Positions 7,043 to 18,079 of a DNA stretch of 43,923 nt are shown in pieces. Made by a program: the position numbers and the translations under genes. The stretch lies in IMG/VR virus record IMGVR_UViG_3300025767_000040, positions 1 through 43,923 of that record; one strand, written 5' to 3'. Origin of the DNA: a virus. The notes under the pieces were generated by a model. The model was not told where the DNA came from, did no database searches, and saw nothing but the letters and a program-made list of their open reading frames with translations. Numbering within the stretch: the stretch's first letter is position 1; each line of letters starts with the position of its first letter.

Positions 7043-10000
7043 ATGCCAAGTTACTTAGATTTTAATTCAACGAAGATGTTTAGAGATTCTATACTTGCGA
7101 GAACTCTACAACAACCTAACGGACCACAAACATTTAATAGTGGTGCGTACTCTGTTGAAACATTAAGAGACGACGCAAATGTAGATCCAGGTGATGTTGA
7201 AACTAACTTACAAACCTATTTAGCGGTTCCCGAGAACCTTAATACTTTTGGTGCTGATGAGTTTAGTACTGTTACGGATTTAAGAAACTTAGTTGGTTTT
7301 AGTGATTTGGGATTATATCCTTATTACACCGCAGGAACATATAATAATTTAGTTAGTATTATGACTACCGACGACTATGAGTCGGAATCTAAACTAATGC
7401 AGTTTGCTGCTTGGAACATTAAAAACAACAAACAAGGACCTGTTCTCGCAAGAATTACACAAAATTTAGTTGCTGCAACATACGGGAGGGTACGATTAAT
7501 AGACGCTCTAAATGGGAATACGGCTACGGCTATCAATCTAATAACAGGACGAGAAGACTTAATTGAGAAAAATTATAAAATTACTGTTGCAAAAACCTTA
7601 GCGGGTAAAGCAATTGATTTTGTACAAACAGTTGCGGGTGTTGAATTCCCATGGAGTGAAATACCGGGTGATTATTTAACAAACCCAAGAAACCCAATAG
7701 TTAATAGACCTGAAGCACAAACAGGTTTAGGTAGGGTATTCCAAGATATCACAGGTGCGTTGGGGTCTTTATTAGGAATACAAAGAAGACCAAAACCAAG
7801 TAGAAAACCATCAGATCTTATGATCGAATATATGGGTGGTGGTCAAAAGGCGGTACTTTTTGATAATTTAAGATTCTCAACATATGCACCGAACTACACT
7901 AAAACTGCAAGATCACAACAATCATCAAAACTATTTAATTTTCCTAATCAAATTGGGGACGCAATTAATGATATATTAGGAGCGGGAGCACCTGCGGGAC
8001 AAGCGTATATTGGTGATGATAGAGGTGAGGATGTAAACTACGCAATGAACGATTTCAATGAAAATGTCATTAGAAGTAGTTACTACCTTAGTTTATTATT
8101 TGATCCTGTTCAAACAGAACTATTTGAAATAAAAAGAAACATATCAGAAGGTGGTCAAATCGGAGGTAAACTTACTTGGTACAGTACAAATTCAAAAAAT
8201 AAGTTAGGGGCGAACAATGAAGAATTTAATAGTGAAAGATCACAGTTCGAACAGAGTTTATCTAACTCATATTCATTTAGAAGTGATTCTATATTAGATA
8301 AAACACAACAACTTCTTAATTCAATGCCGTCAGATGGTGGTGCAGCAAGAGGTCATGTTGCAAATGCAATTGATCAAACAAGTAGAATCTTTAGAGAAGG
8401 GAATACATTAATGTCACGAGGATCCGCAATTAAATATGTGGATAAATTTAGTGGTGATGAAGGTGGGGTTGAGTATTGTCGGGTTTGGACTAAAGATAGG
8501 TCTTACATGAATATGTCCGACACAATGAAAAGAACGGGAAATATTAGAAAGTTCGATTCAAGTGTTATGACTACACCGTGGAATTTAAATATTGCACCAA
8601 TGTCCAATGGACAGAATGGTGACCCTGATACTGCATTCGCATCATCAACCAATATTGTAAAAGCGGGAGATGGTTATGTAGCAAAAAAATATATGTTCTC
8701 ACTTGAGAACTTAGCTTGGAAAACATCTAACATGCCAGGTTTTATGGTAAGTGATTTACCATTTTGTGAAAGAGGACCTAACGGAGGTAGAGTTATGTGG
8801 TTTCCACCATACGATTTAAAAGTAACTGAACAAAATAGTGCAAGGTGGGAAGAAAACAGTTTCTTAGGGAGACCTGAACCAATATACACATACCAAAACA
8901 CTACAAGATCAGGACAGATACAGTTTAAAATTGTAGTCGATCACCCAAGTATTTTGAATTTATTGGTACAGAAACACTTTAAAGGTATGTCAGATGAAGA
9001 ATCTGATAATTATATTAACGCATTTTTTGCGGGTTGTGAGGAACTTGATTTCTATGAGTTAATTAGAACATACACAACAATAACTAAAGATGATGCGGAC
9101 GCAATCAAAAATTATTTAGAAGGTGGTGGAACAGAGGAAGAAATATTAAAATATAAAGTAATTACTGAAGATGCTGAAATTATAGAATTTGATAGTACAC
9201 CAGTTGAACAATCACCAGAAAAACTTGAAGTGTCTTTATACTTCCCAAATGACTACCCAAGAAAGTCGGGATCTAAAGATGTAAACACCACTGTTTTGTA
9301 TAGTGACATTAAAAATTCATATTCACAAACAGAATATGAGGGTTACTTAGATAGTGGTTTAACTAATTTATTTTCAGGAACTGCAACTGCTGCTAAGAAA
9401 AATGACAAAAAGGTAATTTATGGTGATGAGACAGTAACAGGAACACCAGCCCAAATAAATCTAACTAAAGGTAAATTAACTGAGGCGTTTAGTAAGTTGG
9501 ACACAAACTTCGAAGTGTATTCAAATAAGTTAACTGAAATACAAACAAGACTTGAGAATAAAGAAATTAAATTGTTAACGTTTGGTTTACAATCAAGTAC
9601 ATCCTCAGTTGCTGATGACGACTACAATGTCTACCTCTCAATGAGAAGAGCACACTCTGTTGTTCAGGACATTTTAAAACAAATTGAAAAACCAGGTAAC
9701 AATACATCAGTTAAGTGGCCAACAGAAGTCAGTGCGGGAACAGGACCAAAAGATTTTGGACCTATCGTGTATAAATTTACTGACTTAGGATATGAAGGTA
9801 TTGAGGGTGAACTCGTATTTAAGGGACAAAGTTTTGGTGAGAATGTTGACGACGCAACTTTGGGTGGTTTAAGTGGTGGTGGTGGATCTTCAAATATTGA
9901 CTGTCATAATAAAAATATTCAAAGTTCTTCCGCATTAAAGAAATCCGCACCTATAACATTTTATTGTAGATATACGGGTGTTGTTATGTTAATTGTTGCT

Positions 10001-11845
10001 AACGACAAACAACCTGAAGACCCTAACGACCCTGATCAAATACCAAAATATAAATTAACACCTGATGGAACGGTAGAACAACCAAAGGTTAAGAAACCAC
10101 CAATTGATATGATGAAGAAAATCATCATGAAAACATTGTCGGAGTGTTACTATTTTAAAGTACTTGAGGAAGATTCACCAAATACATTTAAAAGTTTAAC
10201 TGAAAAATTAAAATATTTTCATCCAGCATTTCATTCAACAACACCTGAAGGTTTAAATAGTAGACTTAATTTCTTACTACAATGTGTAAGACCAGGAGAT
10301 ACTATACCAATTAAAGGTATTGCAAATGATGCTGACTTACGTGCGAGGAACACAAGTTTTGGACCTCCACCAATATGTGTTGTGAGAATAGGTGATTTCT
10401 ATCATTCTAAAATTGCAATAAGAGATGTAAATATTTCATACGATGACTCACCATGGGATTTAAATCCTGAGGGTATCGGAGTTCAACCAATGATTGCGAG
10501 TGTAACACTACAAGTTAACTTTATTGGTGGTCAAGGTCTTGAAAAACCTGTTGAACGATTACAAAATGCATTATCATCTAACTTCTTTGCAAATACAGAA
10601 ATGTATGACCCAAGATCGGTTTCCACTAATTCAACAATAGGTGGGGTAGACGCTAAAGAATTTACAAAAGAATTCTTAGATTCATTACAAAGAGCAAACA
10701 CAATTAACCAAAGTCCATCAGGTGACAATAGTGATTCAGTTCCAGTACTTAACGAAGGTGTTTATATTGGAGAAGTGGATAAGGATGCGTCTACTGGTCA
10801 AGAATCTGAGGGAGACCCTACGGTTCCAACAGTTGAACCAACAGGTCAAACAATTAGTTATAAAAATATAGTAACTGATTTGGCTAAACAATATGAAGAT
10901 TACTTTGAAACGTTTAAAACGACTTATGACGACATATTAATTAAATTTGGTCCTGAGGTACATAGTTTACTTTTATCACCAACATATAGGTCAATAAACA
11001 CCTTTACGGTTAACACATCAAACGTTGGAACAAGAACAATTAAGATGTTAGGGGAATACACGTCAACCACAGAGTTGAACAGTAGAATTAACGAACTTAA
11101 AACGAGTATGGTTTCTGCAATTTTAACAGAAGACGTATCAGAAATGTTCAAGTTTGATAATTTCCTTTCACCCGAAAAGATTGAAAGATCGAATACAATA
11201 CTAAGACCTAAACTTGAAGAGTTGGTTGTATCAAAATTAGATGAGGCGGTTGGAAGTTTAAATGATGTTAAATCAAAAAGGAATTTGGTTATTGAAAGTT
11301 TAGATAAATTAAATTATTTAACTAAGTATGTGGGTGATGGTCAGATTAAAGATCAGACTTACACACAAGCAACACTTTCAGGTTTTACCTTTTCAACACT
11401 ATACAATGAGTATGATATATTTGTTGATTTCTTTGACAAGAATAGTGATAAATTCATAAAGGACTTAGACACAACAATAAATTTCGACTCACTAAGTGTG
11501 AATGTGACTATACTTAGTGATTTATTATCCGTATTATTATCTGAGGAGAATGATCTTACAAGTATAACTGACATCTACAAAGATGACATACTTTTTAGTG
11601 ATAACATAAAGAAAAGAATTGAAAGAAAAGTTAAAAGTTTTATAAAGACAACTAAACCTGAGAAAATAAACCTAAGTAGGTTTAAGAAATTGAAGGGTGA
11701 TAGTGAACTTAAGTTTACGGTTTCAAGTACTGCGGATATAACAGATGGAACACAGAAAGAAATGTTAGAAAAGATTCATTTAGATCAGGTAACAACTTTG
11801 GGAAGTACACTAAATAATTTTAAACCAACTAAAGTCGAGAAATAA
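7043..11845 (+). CDS. large tail-tube junction/baseplate protein with OmpA-like segment
   Basis: A 1600-residue virion protein. The region around residues 1100-1190, with PPPICVVRIGDFYHSKIAIR, WDLNPEGIGVQPMIASVTL and FIGGQGLEKPVERLQNAL, resembles the conserved core of phage proteins joining tail tube to baseplate (gp48/gp54-like). An earlier segment (about 845-890) reads TFGLQSSTSS, then YNVYLSMRRAHSVVQDIL, a pattern very like the peptidoglycan-binding helix of OmpA C-terminal domains. The last 350 residues are helical and charged, probably coiled-coil. Its stop overlaps the next start by one base (TAATG), so translation is coupled to the gp53-like gene. T4 has no single equivalent of this size, so it is probably a fusion or expansion. 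No enzyme motif is clear. Confidence 0.6.
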   Translation: MPSYLDFNSTKMFRDSILARTLQQPNGPQTFNSGAYSVETLRDDANVDPGDVETNLQTYLAVPENLNTFGADEFSTVTDLRNLVGFSDLGLYPYYTAGTYNNLVSIMTTDDYESESKLMQFAAWNIKNNKQGPVLARITQNLVAATYGRVRLIDALNGNTATAINLITGREDLIEKNYKITVAKTLAGKAIDFVQTVAGVEFPWSEIPGDYLTNPRNPIVNRPEAQTGLGRVFQDITGALGSLLGIQRRPKPSRKPSDLMIEYMGGGQKAVLFDNLRFSTYAPNYTKTARSQQSSKLFNFPNQIGDAINDILGAGAPAGQAYIGDDRGEDVNYAMNDFNENVIRSSYYLSLLFDPVQTELFEIKRNISEGGQIGGKLTWYSTNSKNKLGANNEEFNSERSQFEQSLSNSYSFRSDSILDKTQQLLNSMPSDGGAARGHVANAIDQTSRIFREGNTLMSRGSAIKYVDKFSGDEGGVEYCRVWTKDRSYMNMSDTMKRTGNIRKFDSSVMTTPWNLNIAPMSNGQNGDPDTAFASSTNIVKAGDGYVAKKYMFSLENLAWKTSNMPGFMVSDLPFCERGPNGGRVMWFPPYDLKVTEQNSARWEENSFLGRPEPIYTYQNTTRSGQIQFKIVVDHPSILNLLVQKHFKGMSDEESDNYINAFFAGCEELDFYELIRTYTTITKDDADAIKNYLEGGGTEEEILKYKVITEDAEIIEFDSTPVEQSPEKLEVSLYFPNDYPRKSGSKDVNTTVLYSDIKNSYSQTEYEGYLDSGLTNLFSGTATAAKKNDKKVIYGDETVTGTPAQINLTKGKLTEAFSKLDTNFEVYSNKLTEIQTRLENKEIKLLTFGLQSSTSSVADDDYNVYLSMRRAHSVVQDILKQIEKPGNNTSVKWPTEVSAGTGPKDFGPIVYKFTDLGYEGIEGELVFKGQSFGENVDDATLGGLSGGGGSSNIDCHNKNIQSSSALKKSAPITFYCRYTGVVMLIVANDKQPEDPNDPDQIPKYKLTPDGTVEQPKVKKPPIDMMKKIIMKTLSECYYFKVLEEDSPNTFKSLTEKLKYFHPAFHSTTPEGLNSRLNFLLQCVRPGDTIPIKGIANDADLRARNTSFGPPPICVVRIGDFYHSKIAIRDVNISYDDSPWDLNPEGIGVQPMIASVTLQVNFIGGQGLEKPVERLQNALSSNFFANTEMYDPRSVSTNSTIGGVDAKEFTKEFLDSLQRANTINQSPSGDNSDSVPVLNEGVYIGEVDKDASTGQESEGDPTVPTVEPTGQTISYKNIVTDLAKQYEDYFETFKTTYDDILIKFGPEVHSLLLSPTYRSINTFTVNTSNVGTRTIKMLGEYTSTTELNSRINELKTSMVSAILTEDVSEMFKFDNFLSPEKIERSNTILRPKLEELVVSKLDEAVGSLNDVKSKRNLVIESLDKLNYLTKYVGDGQIKDQTYTQATLSGFTFSTLYNEYDIFVDFFDKNSDKFIKDLDTTINFDSLSVNVTILSDLLSVLLSEENDLTSITDIYKDDILFSDNIKKRIERKVKSFIKTTKPEKINLSRFKKLKGDSELKFTVSSTADITDGTQKEMLEKIHLDQVTTLGSTLNNFKPTKVEK

Positions 11846-12168
11846 TGAGTAGACAATATTTTAACAGATACGAGTTTTTTGAGAACGATGGTGACTTTAA
11901 AATTGTGCCAGGTATTGAAATCAAAATTACGTCCTCAGATAAGTATGTACAATTTAAAAGAGGTAAGAACAGGTTGGATAAGATCTCTCAGGAGTATTAT
12001 GGAACACCTGTGTTTGGTTGGTTAATTTTACAAGCAAATCCAACTGCGGGTAGTATTGAATTTGAGATACCAAATAACTTTCTTTTAAGAATACCATTCC
12101 CACTTGTTAATACATTACAAGAATATAAAAGGAGTGTAGAACTGTACAACTTATATTATGGCGAATAA
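11845..12168 (+). CDS. LysM-like baseplate wedge protein (gp53-like)
   Basis: A 107-residue protein. Residues about 28-65 (KYVQFKRGKNRLDKISQEYY, then GTPVFGWLILQANP) form a LysM-like fold signature as in T4 gp53 and phage tail protein X: a short strand, a helix ending in YYG, then a second helix ending in ANP. Such domains bind the tube/baseplate junction or peptidoglycan. T4 gp53 is 196 residues, so this is a compact version. Its start overlaps the upstream stop by one base, and the next gene starts 11 bases before its stop. The three genes from 7043 to 17824 are therefore translationally coupled and probably form one baseplate subassembly. Confidence 0.7.
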   Translation: MSRQYFNRYEFFENDGDFKIVPGIEIKITSSDKYVQFKRGKNRLDKISQEYYGTPVFGWLILQANPTAGSIEFEIPNNFLLRIPFPLVNTLQEYKRSVELYNLYYGE

Positions 12169-15100
12169 CGACCTCACAAATAATGAAAAAATATTAGTAA
12201 AGGTCGATCAGAATAATTTAATTCTAATTGACCCGAACAGTACCGTTTCTAATGGTATTGTGGAACCAAGGGCAACAAACGCAGAAAACTATGTTTATTA
12301 TGTGAATCTTGAAGCTGATCTTATACCAAGAACAACTTTAGTTAGTGGTGAACAAAACACACTTTCGTCAGTCGCTGAGGGAACATTAAACTTCTTACAG
12401 AACAAAAATAGTGAATACTTAGACACAACATGGACCGACACTTATAATCCAAGGAGAGATTCGGAATTTAAAAGGGCCGACATTATTGATGACACAGGAC
12501 AGGCGTTTGGAATACAAAGTATTGATATCCAAGTTAGAGGTACAAATTTTGTCCCTAAAGTTACTATAAAGTTTGTAGATGTAAGAGGTAAAACCTTATT
12601 TGAATCACCAAAAAATTCACCATACCAAGCATTCTTTCACCAACCATGGCCAATATTTTACTTAACAGTAAAAGGGTTTTATGGTAAAGCAATGAGGTAT
12701 AGACTTCATATGACCGATTTTAATTCATCATACAATGATGGTAATGGGAACTTTGAAAGTGTTGGTGTATTCATTGGATCGACTTACGCGTATTTAAGTG
12801 ATATCCCATTAAAGGGTATATTAAATGCACCTTACATGTATGGTATTGAACAAACGAAAGATACCAAAACAAATGAAAAAACGGGTGAGGTTACAAAAGT
12901 AATATCTAAAACATCTAAAGGGTATCTTACACTTAAGTCCATCTTTGAGGAATATAAGAGAAAGGGATTAATTGATGATGACATGCCAGTCAAAACTCTA
13001 AAAGAGGTGATTGACATTGCAAAAAGATTAGATCCAATATTAGAAAAGAAAATATTTGGTGAGGTTGTGGACATGAAGATATTTGTGGCATCAAAAGAAA
13101 TGTCCGACCAACTTAGAAGGTTTTTTGGTCAAGTACAAGCGTGGCAAACAAAAAACTTAACCCCCGAATTTATAGCTATACCAACAGGAAGTGATGATCC
13201 ACTACATAGACATTTCTATTTAACAAAGACAAACAACAACACGACCGAAAGTATAATTGGTGAGGGTAAAGGAGGAACGTTAGAATCAATCATATTACAA
13301 AACTTAAAAAGTTTAAAAAGTAGTGAAATCTTTGGAAAAGAAACTCAAAAGACGACTGCGGACTTTAAAAAATTATCAATAAATCTTAACCAATCAATCA
13401 AAGATATTGGTTCTTACTATTCAACAACTAATGGTGCTGGTAAAGTTACTGTTGCAATTGATAAATTGTTTGATGATATGTATAAGATTTCCAATTCATT
13501 TCAGGAAGAACTAACGAAACTACAAGATGGGGTTGAGTTCAAAATGAATGAAGTAATTTCAGGTAAAGACGGTATTGGATTTGAACCCACAATACGAAAT
13601 ATTGTTGCAATAATATTAGCATCAGCAGATACGTACATCAGACTATTGAAAAGTGTTCACCTTCAGGCGTACAACATCTCAGAAGAAAGAAAAACCATAA
13701 TTAAAGGATTCACCAATGAAAGTGTGGGTGATGCAATTTATCCGTGGCCTGAGATTAAAAAACAAAGTACAGGAACAACTAAAGTACTTGCATATCCAGC
13801 GGAGTCGGATTTAATACAGAAGTTACGATCAGATGATATGACGTTGTGGCCTGAAGTACAATTTGTAGAAGAATATGCTGCGGTATCTACACAAAGAACC
13901 GACAATCAAGGTGGTAATGAATCTGATACAAGTTCAATTAGGTTTGAATTTGGAGATAGTAATAACGAAGAAAAAAGTACTAACAGAGTATCTACGTTTG
14001 ATGTATTACCTGGTAGTCCTTATAGTGATAAAAACTTAGATTCATTCTTATATGAAATCTATGAGAGGTCACAACTAATTACGTTATATGACACATTCAA
14101 CGGACCAACCTTAAATGAACTTGGTAAACGAGAATTTGAAACAATACAAAATTTAACGGGGGAGGATTACTTTCTTATTGATATTTTAAGAGGTAGTCAA
14201 ATATCAAGTAGAGAAAGACATTTAGAATTGATGAGGTCATTCTCACCATACGAGAGGTATCCATACCATGAAGATAATCAAATCACGGTTCCGTATTTGT
14301 TGGATAATTCAACAAAATCGTTCACGTTAAAAGATTATACGGGTGAGGACACTGTAATCTCGAAAAATGGGGAATATGAAAAATTACAAACGAACTTAGA
14401 CCAATATATAAGTGAAGAATATAGATCAAAGATATATCCTTTTAATTCTGATACGTATTTGGGTTACCTAAACAAGACTACGTTTGCAAAAACCGAACTA
14501 AATGTTGGTAACGCACTTAGTGTTGATACGGGTAAAGGGTTTATTAGTAGTCCTGTAAGTCCACGTAGTTGGACGAAGGGAAACCAAGTTGTTACGAATA
14601 TGTTTAATGAAACATTCTCAGTAGAAAATACAACAACTAAATTAAATATTTTAAACACTCCGTATTTCCACAAATCAATTTACGAAGGGTTCTTTGTTAA
14701 TGAATCTTATGGAAAGTATAAGTCAGCCGCTTATCTTTTACTTAATTCGTTACCATTTAAAGATTTAAAAGACACAATTGAGTTTATTGATCCTAATTCA
14801 ATAACTCCATCATCTACCCTAATACCGATATTCTCAACTGATAAAGTTTTGATGTCATCGTTATTTAGAGAAATCGGGTCGACACATTACGTACCTTACC
14901 ACTTAATATTGAAGTGGGGGTCAATATATCATAGGTATAAGGAACACATTATTAATAATGTGGATATACTTTCGGGGTTAAACACACCAATTGACGGTGA
15001 TGAATATTTTGATAACTCATTAAATTTAACATTTGCAAGTTCTATAACAAGGTCGTCACAAACAGATGTGGGTATACATCCACGTTATTCTGCGGTTTAC

Positions 15101-17824
15101 CATCAAGTGGTGAACGGGTACCTATATTATAATGTAAATGATACAACACCAACCTCATTTGATAATGTGGTGGGTACTAACACTTTGTTTATAAACGCGT
15201 TTGACACAACTAAAGGTAAATACTATAATTCATTTGTGGATAATAGTCGTTTTACTTCTACAGATCTTAGACTAACGATACTACCATCAACAGGAACCAA
15301 CATAAAACGGGACCTTTATTTAGATTTTAATGACTCAGAACAATTTAATTTCAGGGTAAATTGGGTGGATAATCAAAGTAGTGAATTTATTGTAACAGGT
15401 AAAACATCACCAACACCAATGGAATATTTTGGGGGTATGTCAACTAATAATGAAAAGGTTATTGACTTAATTGGGACATTTAGTCCTGACATCTTAACCT
15501 CGTTTGAGGAAGCATTTTTAGATTTTTCAAGTGAAGTGATTGATAGTCATACACCATATAAAAAATATGAGACAGTTTATTACCCCAAATTTCAAGACCT
15601 TCTAAAAGAAATTGTGACTGTCGAGAAAAAAGATGGTGATGTTCTTAATACTGGATCAATTATAAATACAATTAGTTTAAGACAGGAAGAAAACCAAAAG
15701 AAGGCCACTGAAAATATTCTAACGACACAGAATATGTTAGAGTTAACCATAACAAATCCAAAGGAGTTAAATCCACATATTTTAAATGGTTATATTAATT
15801 TTAACAGTAGAAATTTGTCAGTTGGTGAGTTTCAATCGTCACAAGTGTCAAGTAATTCAAAATACATTGAATTGTATATTGGGGAAGATATTGATGGTAA
15901 TTATTTAGATTTTTTCAATATCAGTAATATTGAACTTAGTGAGGAAAATGTATTTGCATTCAGACCAATAGTTCAAATATATGGTGGTTATAAAAAATCG
16001 GGTGGTGTAACAACTAAAACAGCATTCATCGAATATCTTACGACTTCAATAGTGGCACCACAAAACAGTAGACAAAGTTTATTTTTAAATCAGATATATC
16101 GAAAATTACCAACATTAGAAAGACTTAAGGATAAGAATAATAATTTGGGCATTATAAAAGGTTATAATGAGGACACAACAATTAAGTTGGAGTTATACAA
16201 TGATATAAAGAGTTTAAACGATAAATGGATCTCAGGTAATTCTATGGGTCAAAGACTTTTAATGGAAGAGTTCATGTTTTTAGACAAGGCTAATAAAGAT
16301 ATTGGTGATGAATTGTTTATTGACTTAAAGAAATTAATTCAACTTGGTGATACCAAAAATTCAAACATTGATTTGTACTCTACAATTGGAATATTAATTG
16401 CACAAACGGGAATTGATATGAGGGTATTACCCGCATATATTAATTTCTATGCGAATGAAAGTAGAAGAACGAGAGTTAAACCTTCAGACACAATCGCGTC
16501 GGTAATGTTTGGTAAATTCTTAGAAGTGGATACTGAATATTCAACACCGAAAGCAATCTTACAATACGTGTCGGGGGGATCCAAACATTTAAATCTATCG
16601 GACATTAATGATAAGTATATGTATAAGGATGATGGTGTTGATTTAGAAAGTGCACAAGATAACCCCATACTAATCACCGATCCTGATTATTTTAATAATT
16701 CAAATTTATCTAAATCAAATAAGGTGGTTGCATTTGAAGTAAGTTTTGGTGATCAAAACCAACAAATGTTTAAGGGTATCTCATTGGATCAGAAACAATT
16801 TAAGAATACCTACGAATCCAATGTTGCAATGGAAAGACTTGCAAAATCACAATCAGGTTCAGGTGTTCTACAAGTTGACACAAGTTTGTTTGACATCTAT
16901 AGAACAAGATCTTATACATGTACCGTAACCGCGATGGGTAACGCAATGATACAACCGACCATGTACTTCCAACTGAAAAACGTACCACTATTTGAGGGAG
17001 CATATTGGATTGTAGAAGTGTCACACGCAATTGCAAACAATTCTATGACCACAACCTTTAAAGGTGTGAGAATGCCGAAAGATTCATTACCTAACCCTAA
17101 AGATTCATTTATCGCAACATATAGAGTTCTATTTGATAAGATTCTTAAACGAGCAGTTGCAAAACAAAAACAGATAGATGATGATTTAAAATCATTGGCT
17201 AATGACGAGGGTAAACTATCTACCGTAACCACTAAGGACGGTACATTCAGCACGGATTACCAATCACCTATTAAAGGTGAGACTTTATTGAAAGAGGTTG
17301 GGTATAGTAAATTTGGTATACCATTTAATGGAAAAGACAACAATACTACAATACAAAAAATAAAATACACAGGTAATAACACCGCAAATCACGGTACGTG
17401 GCTAAGAGCTCGTGTTGATCATATTGATGCACATTTATCAGATAGTAATGATTTAAGTTTAGTTAACTTTGCAAAACAAATAACCGTTAATCCGAGTAAG
17501 ATGAAATGGTCAGAAATTAAAGGAACTACAAATACCAAATACTTCTTTACCGCACCTTATAATATGAATGTGTTAAAAGATAGTAGTCCACTCTTCTTTG
17601 TGGGTCGTAGAACGGTATTCTATAACCCAAACAATAACTTACGTAAAGAAATACCTCACCAATCAGTGACTGACCAAGGGTTAGGTCCTGTATATGCCGA
17701 TAGATACATAGAAGGTCCAATTGATAATGGTAGTCGAGGTGAGTACGGAATAACGATGTCCAAAATATTAATGAAGGACTTAAAACTAAGTAAGGGGGAT
17801 GTCATTTACTTTTTAACTACCTAA
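12158..17824 (+). CDS. very large baseplate hub/tail tip structural protein
   Basis: An 1888-residue virion protein. The N-terminal part (about 115-215: FGIQSIDIQVRGTNFVPKVT, then SPYQAFFHQPWPIFYLTVKG and FIGSTYAYLSDI) matches a conserved module of large myovirus structural proteins. Near residues 1570-1640, TMYFQLKNVPLFEGAYWIVE followed by VSHAIANNSMTTTFKGVRM resembles the closing strand region of hub proteins (gp27/gpD-like), where the tail spike docks. The middle is beta-rich and not recognised. The last 160 residues form a separate domain ending in KGDVIYFLTT. No lysozyme or peptidase motif was seen, so a gp5-type enzyme must lie elsewhere or be absent. Hub assignment is inferred from the pattern and its coupling to the gp53-like gene. 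Confidence 0.55.
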   Translation: MANNDLTNNEKILVKVDQNNLILIDPNSTVSNGIVEPRATNAENYVYYVNLEADLIPRTTLVSGEQNTLSSVAEGTLNFLQNKNSEYLDTTWTDTYNPRRDSEFKRADIIDDTGQAFGIQSIDIQVRGTNFVPKVTIKFVDVRGKTLFESPKNSPYQAFFHQPWPIFYLTVKGFYGKAMRYRLHMTDFNSSYNDGNGNFESVGVFIGSTYAYLSDIPLKGILNAPYMYGIEQTKDTKTNEKTGEVTKVISKTSKGYLTLKSIFEEYKRKGLIDDDMPVKTLKEVIDIAKRLDPILEKKIFGEVVDMKIFVASKEMSDQLRRFFGQVQAWQTKNLTPEFIAIPTGSDDPLHRHFYLTKTNNNTTESIIGEGKGGTLESIILQNLKSLKSSEIFGKETQKTTADFKKLSINLNQSIKDIGSYYSTTNGAGKVTVAIDKLFDDMYKISNSFQEELTKLQDGVEFKMNEVISGKDGIGFEPTIRNIVAIILASADTYIRLLKSVHLQAYNISEERKTIIKGFTNESVGDAIYPWPEIKKQSTGTTKVLAYPAESDLIQKLRSDDMTLWPEVQFVEEYAAVSTQRTDNQGGNESDTSSIRFEFGDSNNEEKSTNRVSTFDVLPGSPYSDKNLDSFLYEIYERSQLITLYDTFNGPTLNELGKREFETIQNLTGEDYFLIDILRGSQISSRERHLELMRSFSPYERYPYHEDNQITVPYLLDNSTKSFTLKDYTGEDTVISKNGEYEKLQTNLDQYISEEYRSKIYPFNSDTYLGYLNKTTFAKTELNVGNALSVDTGKGFISSPVSPRSWTKGNQVVTNMFNETFSVENTTTKLNILNTPYFHKSIYEGFFVNESYGKYKSAAYLLLNSLPFKDLKDTIEFIDPNSITPSSTLIPIFSTDKVLMSSLFREIGSTHYVPYHLILKWGSIYHRYKEHIINNVDILSGLNTPIDGDEYFDNSLNLTFASSITRSSQTDVGIHPRYSAVYHQVVNGYLYYNVNDTTPTSFDNVVGTNTLFINAFDTTKGKYYNSFVDNSRFTSTDLRLTILPSTGTNIKRDLYLDFNDSEQFNFRVNWVDNQSSEFIVTGKTSPTPMEYFGGMSTNNEKVIDLIGTFSPDILTSFEEAFLDFSSEVIDSHTPYKKYETVYYPKFQDLLKEIVTVEKKDGDVLNTGSIINTISLRQEENQKKATENILTTQNMLELTITNPKELNPHILNGYINFNSRNLSVGEFQSSQVSSNSKYIELYIGEDIDGNYLDFFNISNIELSEENVFAFRPIVQIYGGYKKSGGVTTKTAFIEYLTTSIVAPQNSRQSLFLNQIYRKLPTLERLKDKNNNLGIIKGYNEDTTIKLELYNDIKSLNDKWISGNSMGQRLLMEEFMFLDKANKDIGDELFIDLKKLIQLGDTKNSNIDLYSTIGILIAQTGIDMRVLPAYINFYANESRRTRVKPSDTIASVMFGKFLEVDTEYSTPKAILQYVSGGSKHLNLSDINDKYMYKDDGVDLESAQDNPILITDPDYFNNSNLSKSNKVVAFEVSFGDQNQQMFKGISLDQKQFKNTYESNVAMERLAKSQSGSGVLQVDTSLFDIYRTRSYTCTVTAMGNAMIQPTMYFQLKNVPLFEGAYWIVEVSHAIANNSMTTTFKGVRMPKDSLPNPKDSFIATYRVLFDKILKRAVAKQKQIDDDLKSLANDEGKLSTVTTKDGTFSTDYQSPIKGETLLKEVGYSKFGIPFNGKDNNTTIQKIKYTGNNTANHGTWLRARVDHIDAHLSDSNDLSLVNFAKQITVNPSKMKWSEIKGTTNTKYFFTAPYNMNVLKDSSPLFFVGRRTVFYNPNNNLRKEIPHQSVTDQGLGPVYADRYIEGPIDNGSRGEYGITMSKILMKDLKLSKGDVIYFLTT

Positions 17825-17847
17825 TCTTGGAGAATTAACAATAACGG

Positions 17848-17862
17848 GATATTTATAATAAA
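17848..17862 (+). promoter_or_regulatory. candidate late promoter/leader motif upstream of 17874
   Basis: A third exact copy of GATATTTATAATAAA, here only 11 bases before the ATG, so the transcript leader would be very short. Confidence 0.5.
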
Positions 17863-17873
17863 ACGACAAAATT

Positions 17874-18077
17874 ATGGACAATATAAAAGTAGGTTCTGCA
17901 ATTGAAAATTTCTTATCAAAAAAGAAAGTTACGAATCTCAATGAAGATGGTACAGAACAAGAAGTATGTGATATGAATACGGGAGTATGTCATACCGTAC
18001 GTTCTAAAGACGGTCTTGTTGAAAGAATTAATAAAAGATACCTTACCGAAGACGGTAGACAACTATTAAGTGATTAA
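17874..18077 (+). CDS. small protein with a CX6C loop, function unknown
   Basis: A 67-residue protein I do not recognise. It has an N-terminal helix (KVGSAIENFLSKKKV), a central pair of cysteines (EVCDMNTGVCHTV, Cys-X6-Cys) flanked by beta-like residues, and a basic/acidic C-terminal helix (VERINKRYLTEDGRQLL). The two cysteines could form a hairpin disulfide or bind metal with the adjacent His. A full copy of the 15-mer motif precedes it and a coupled acidic gene follows after two bases, so it leads a small operon (17874-19103) that is probably expressed with virion genes. Confidence 0.7.
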   Translation: MDNIKVGSAIENFLSKKKVTNLNEDGTEQEVCDMNTGVCHTVRSKDGLVERINKRYLTEDGRQLLSD

Positions 18078-18079
18078 CC

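Noticed and set aside
16746-17253. Three overlapping open frames on both strands inside the 1888-aa gene
   Set aside because: The long + strand frame has family-like sequence and continues unbroken, while the others lack recognisable domains and upstream signals.
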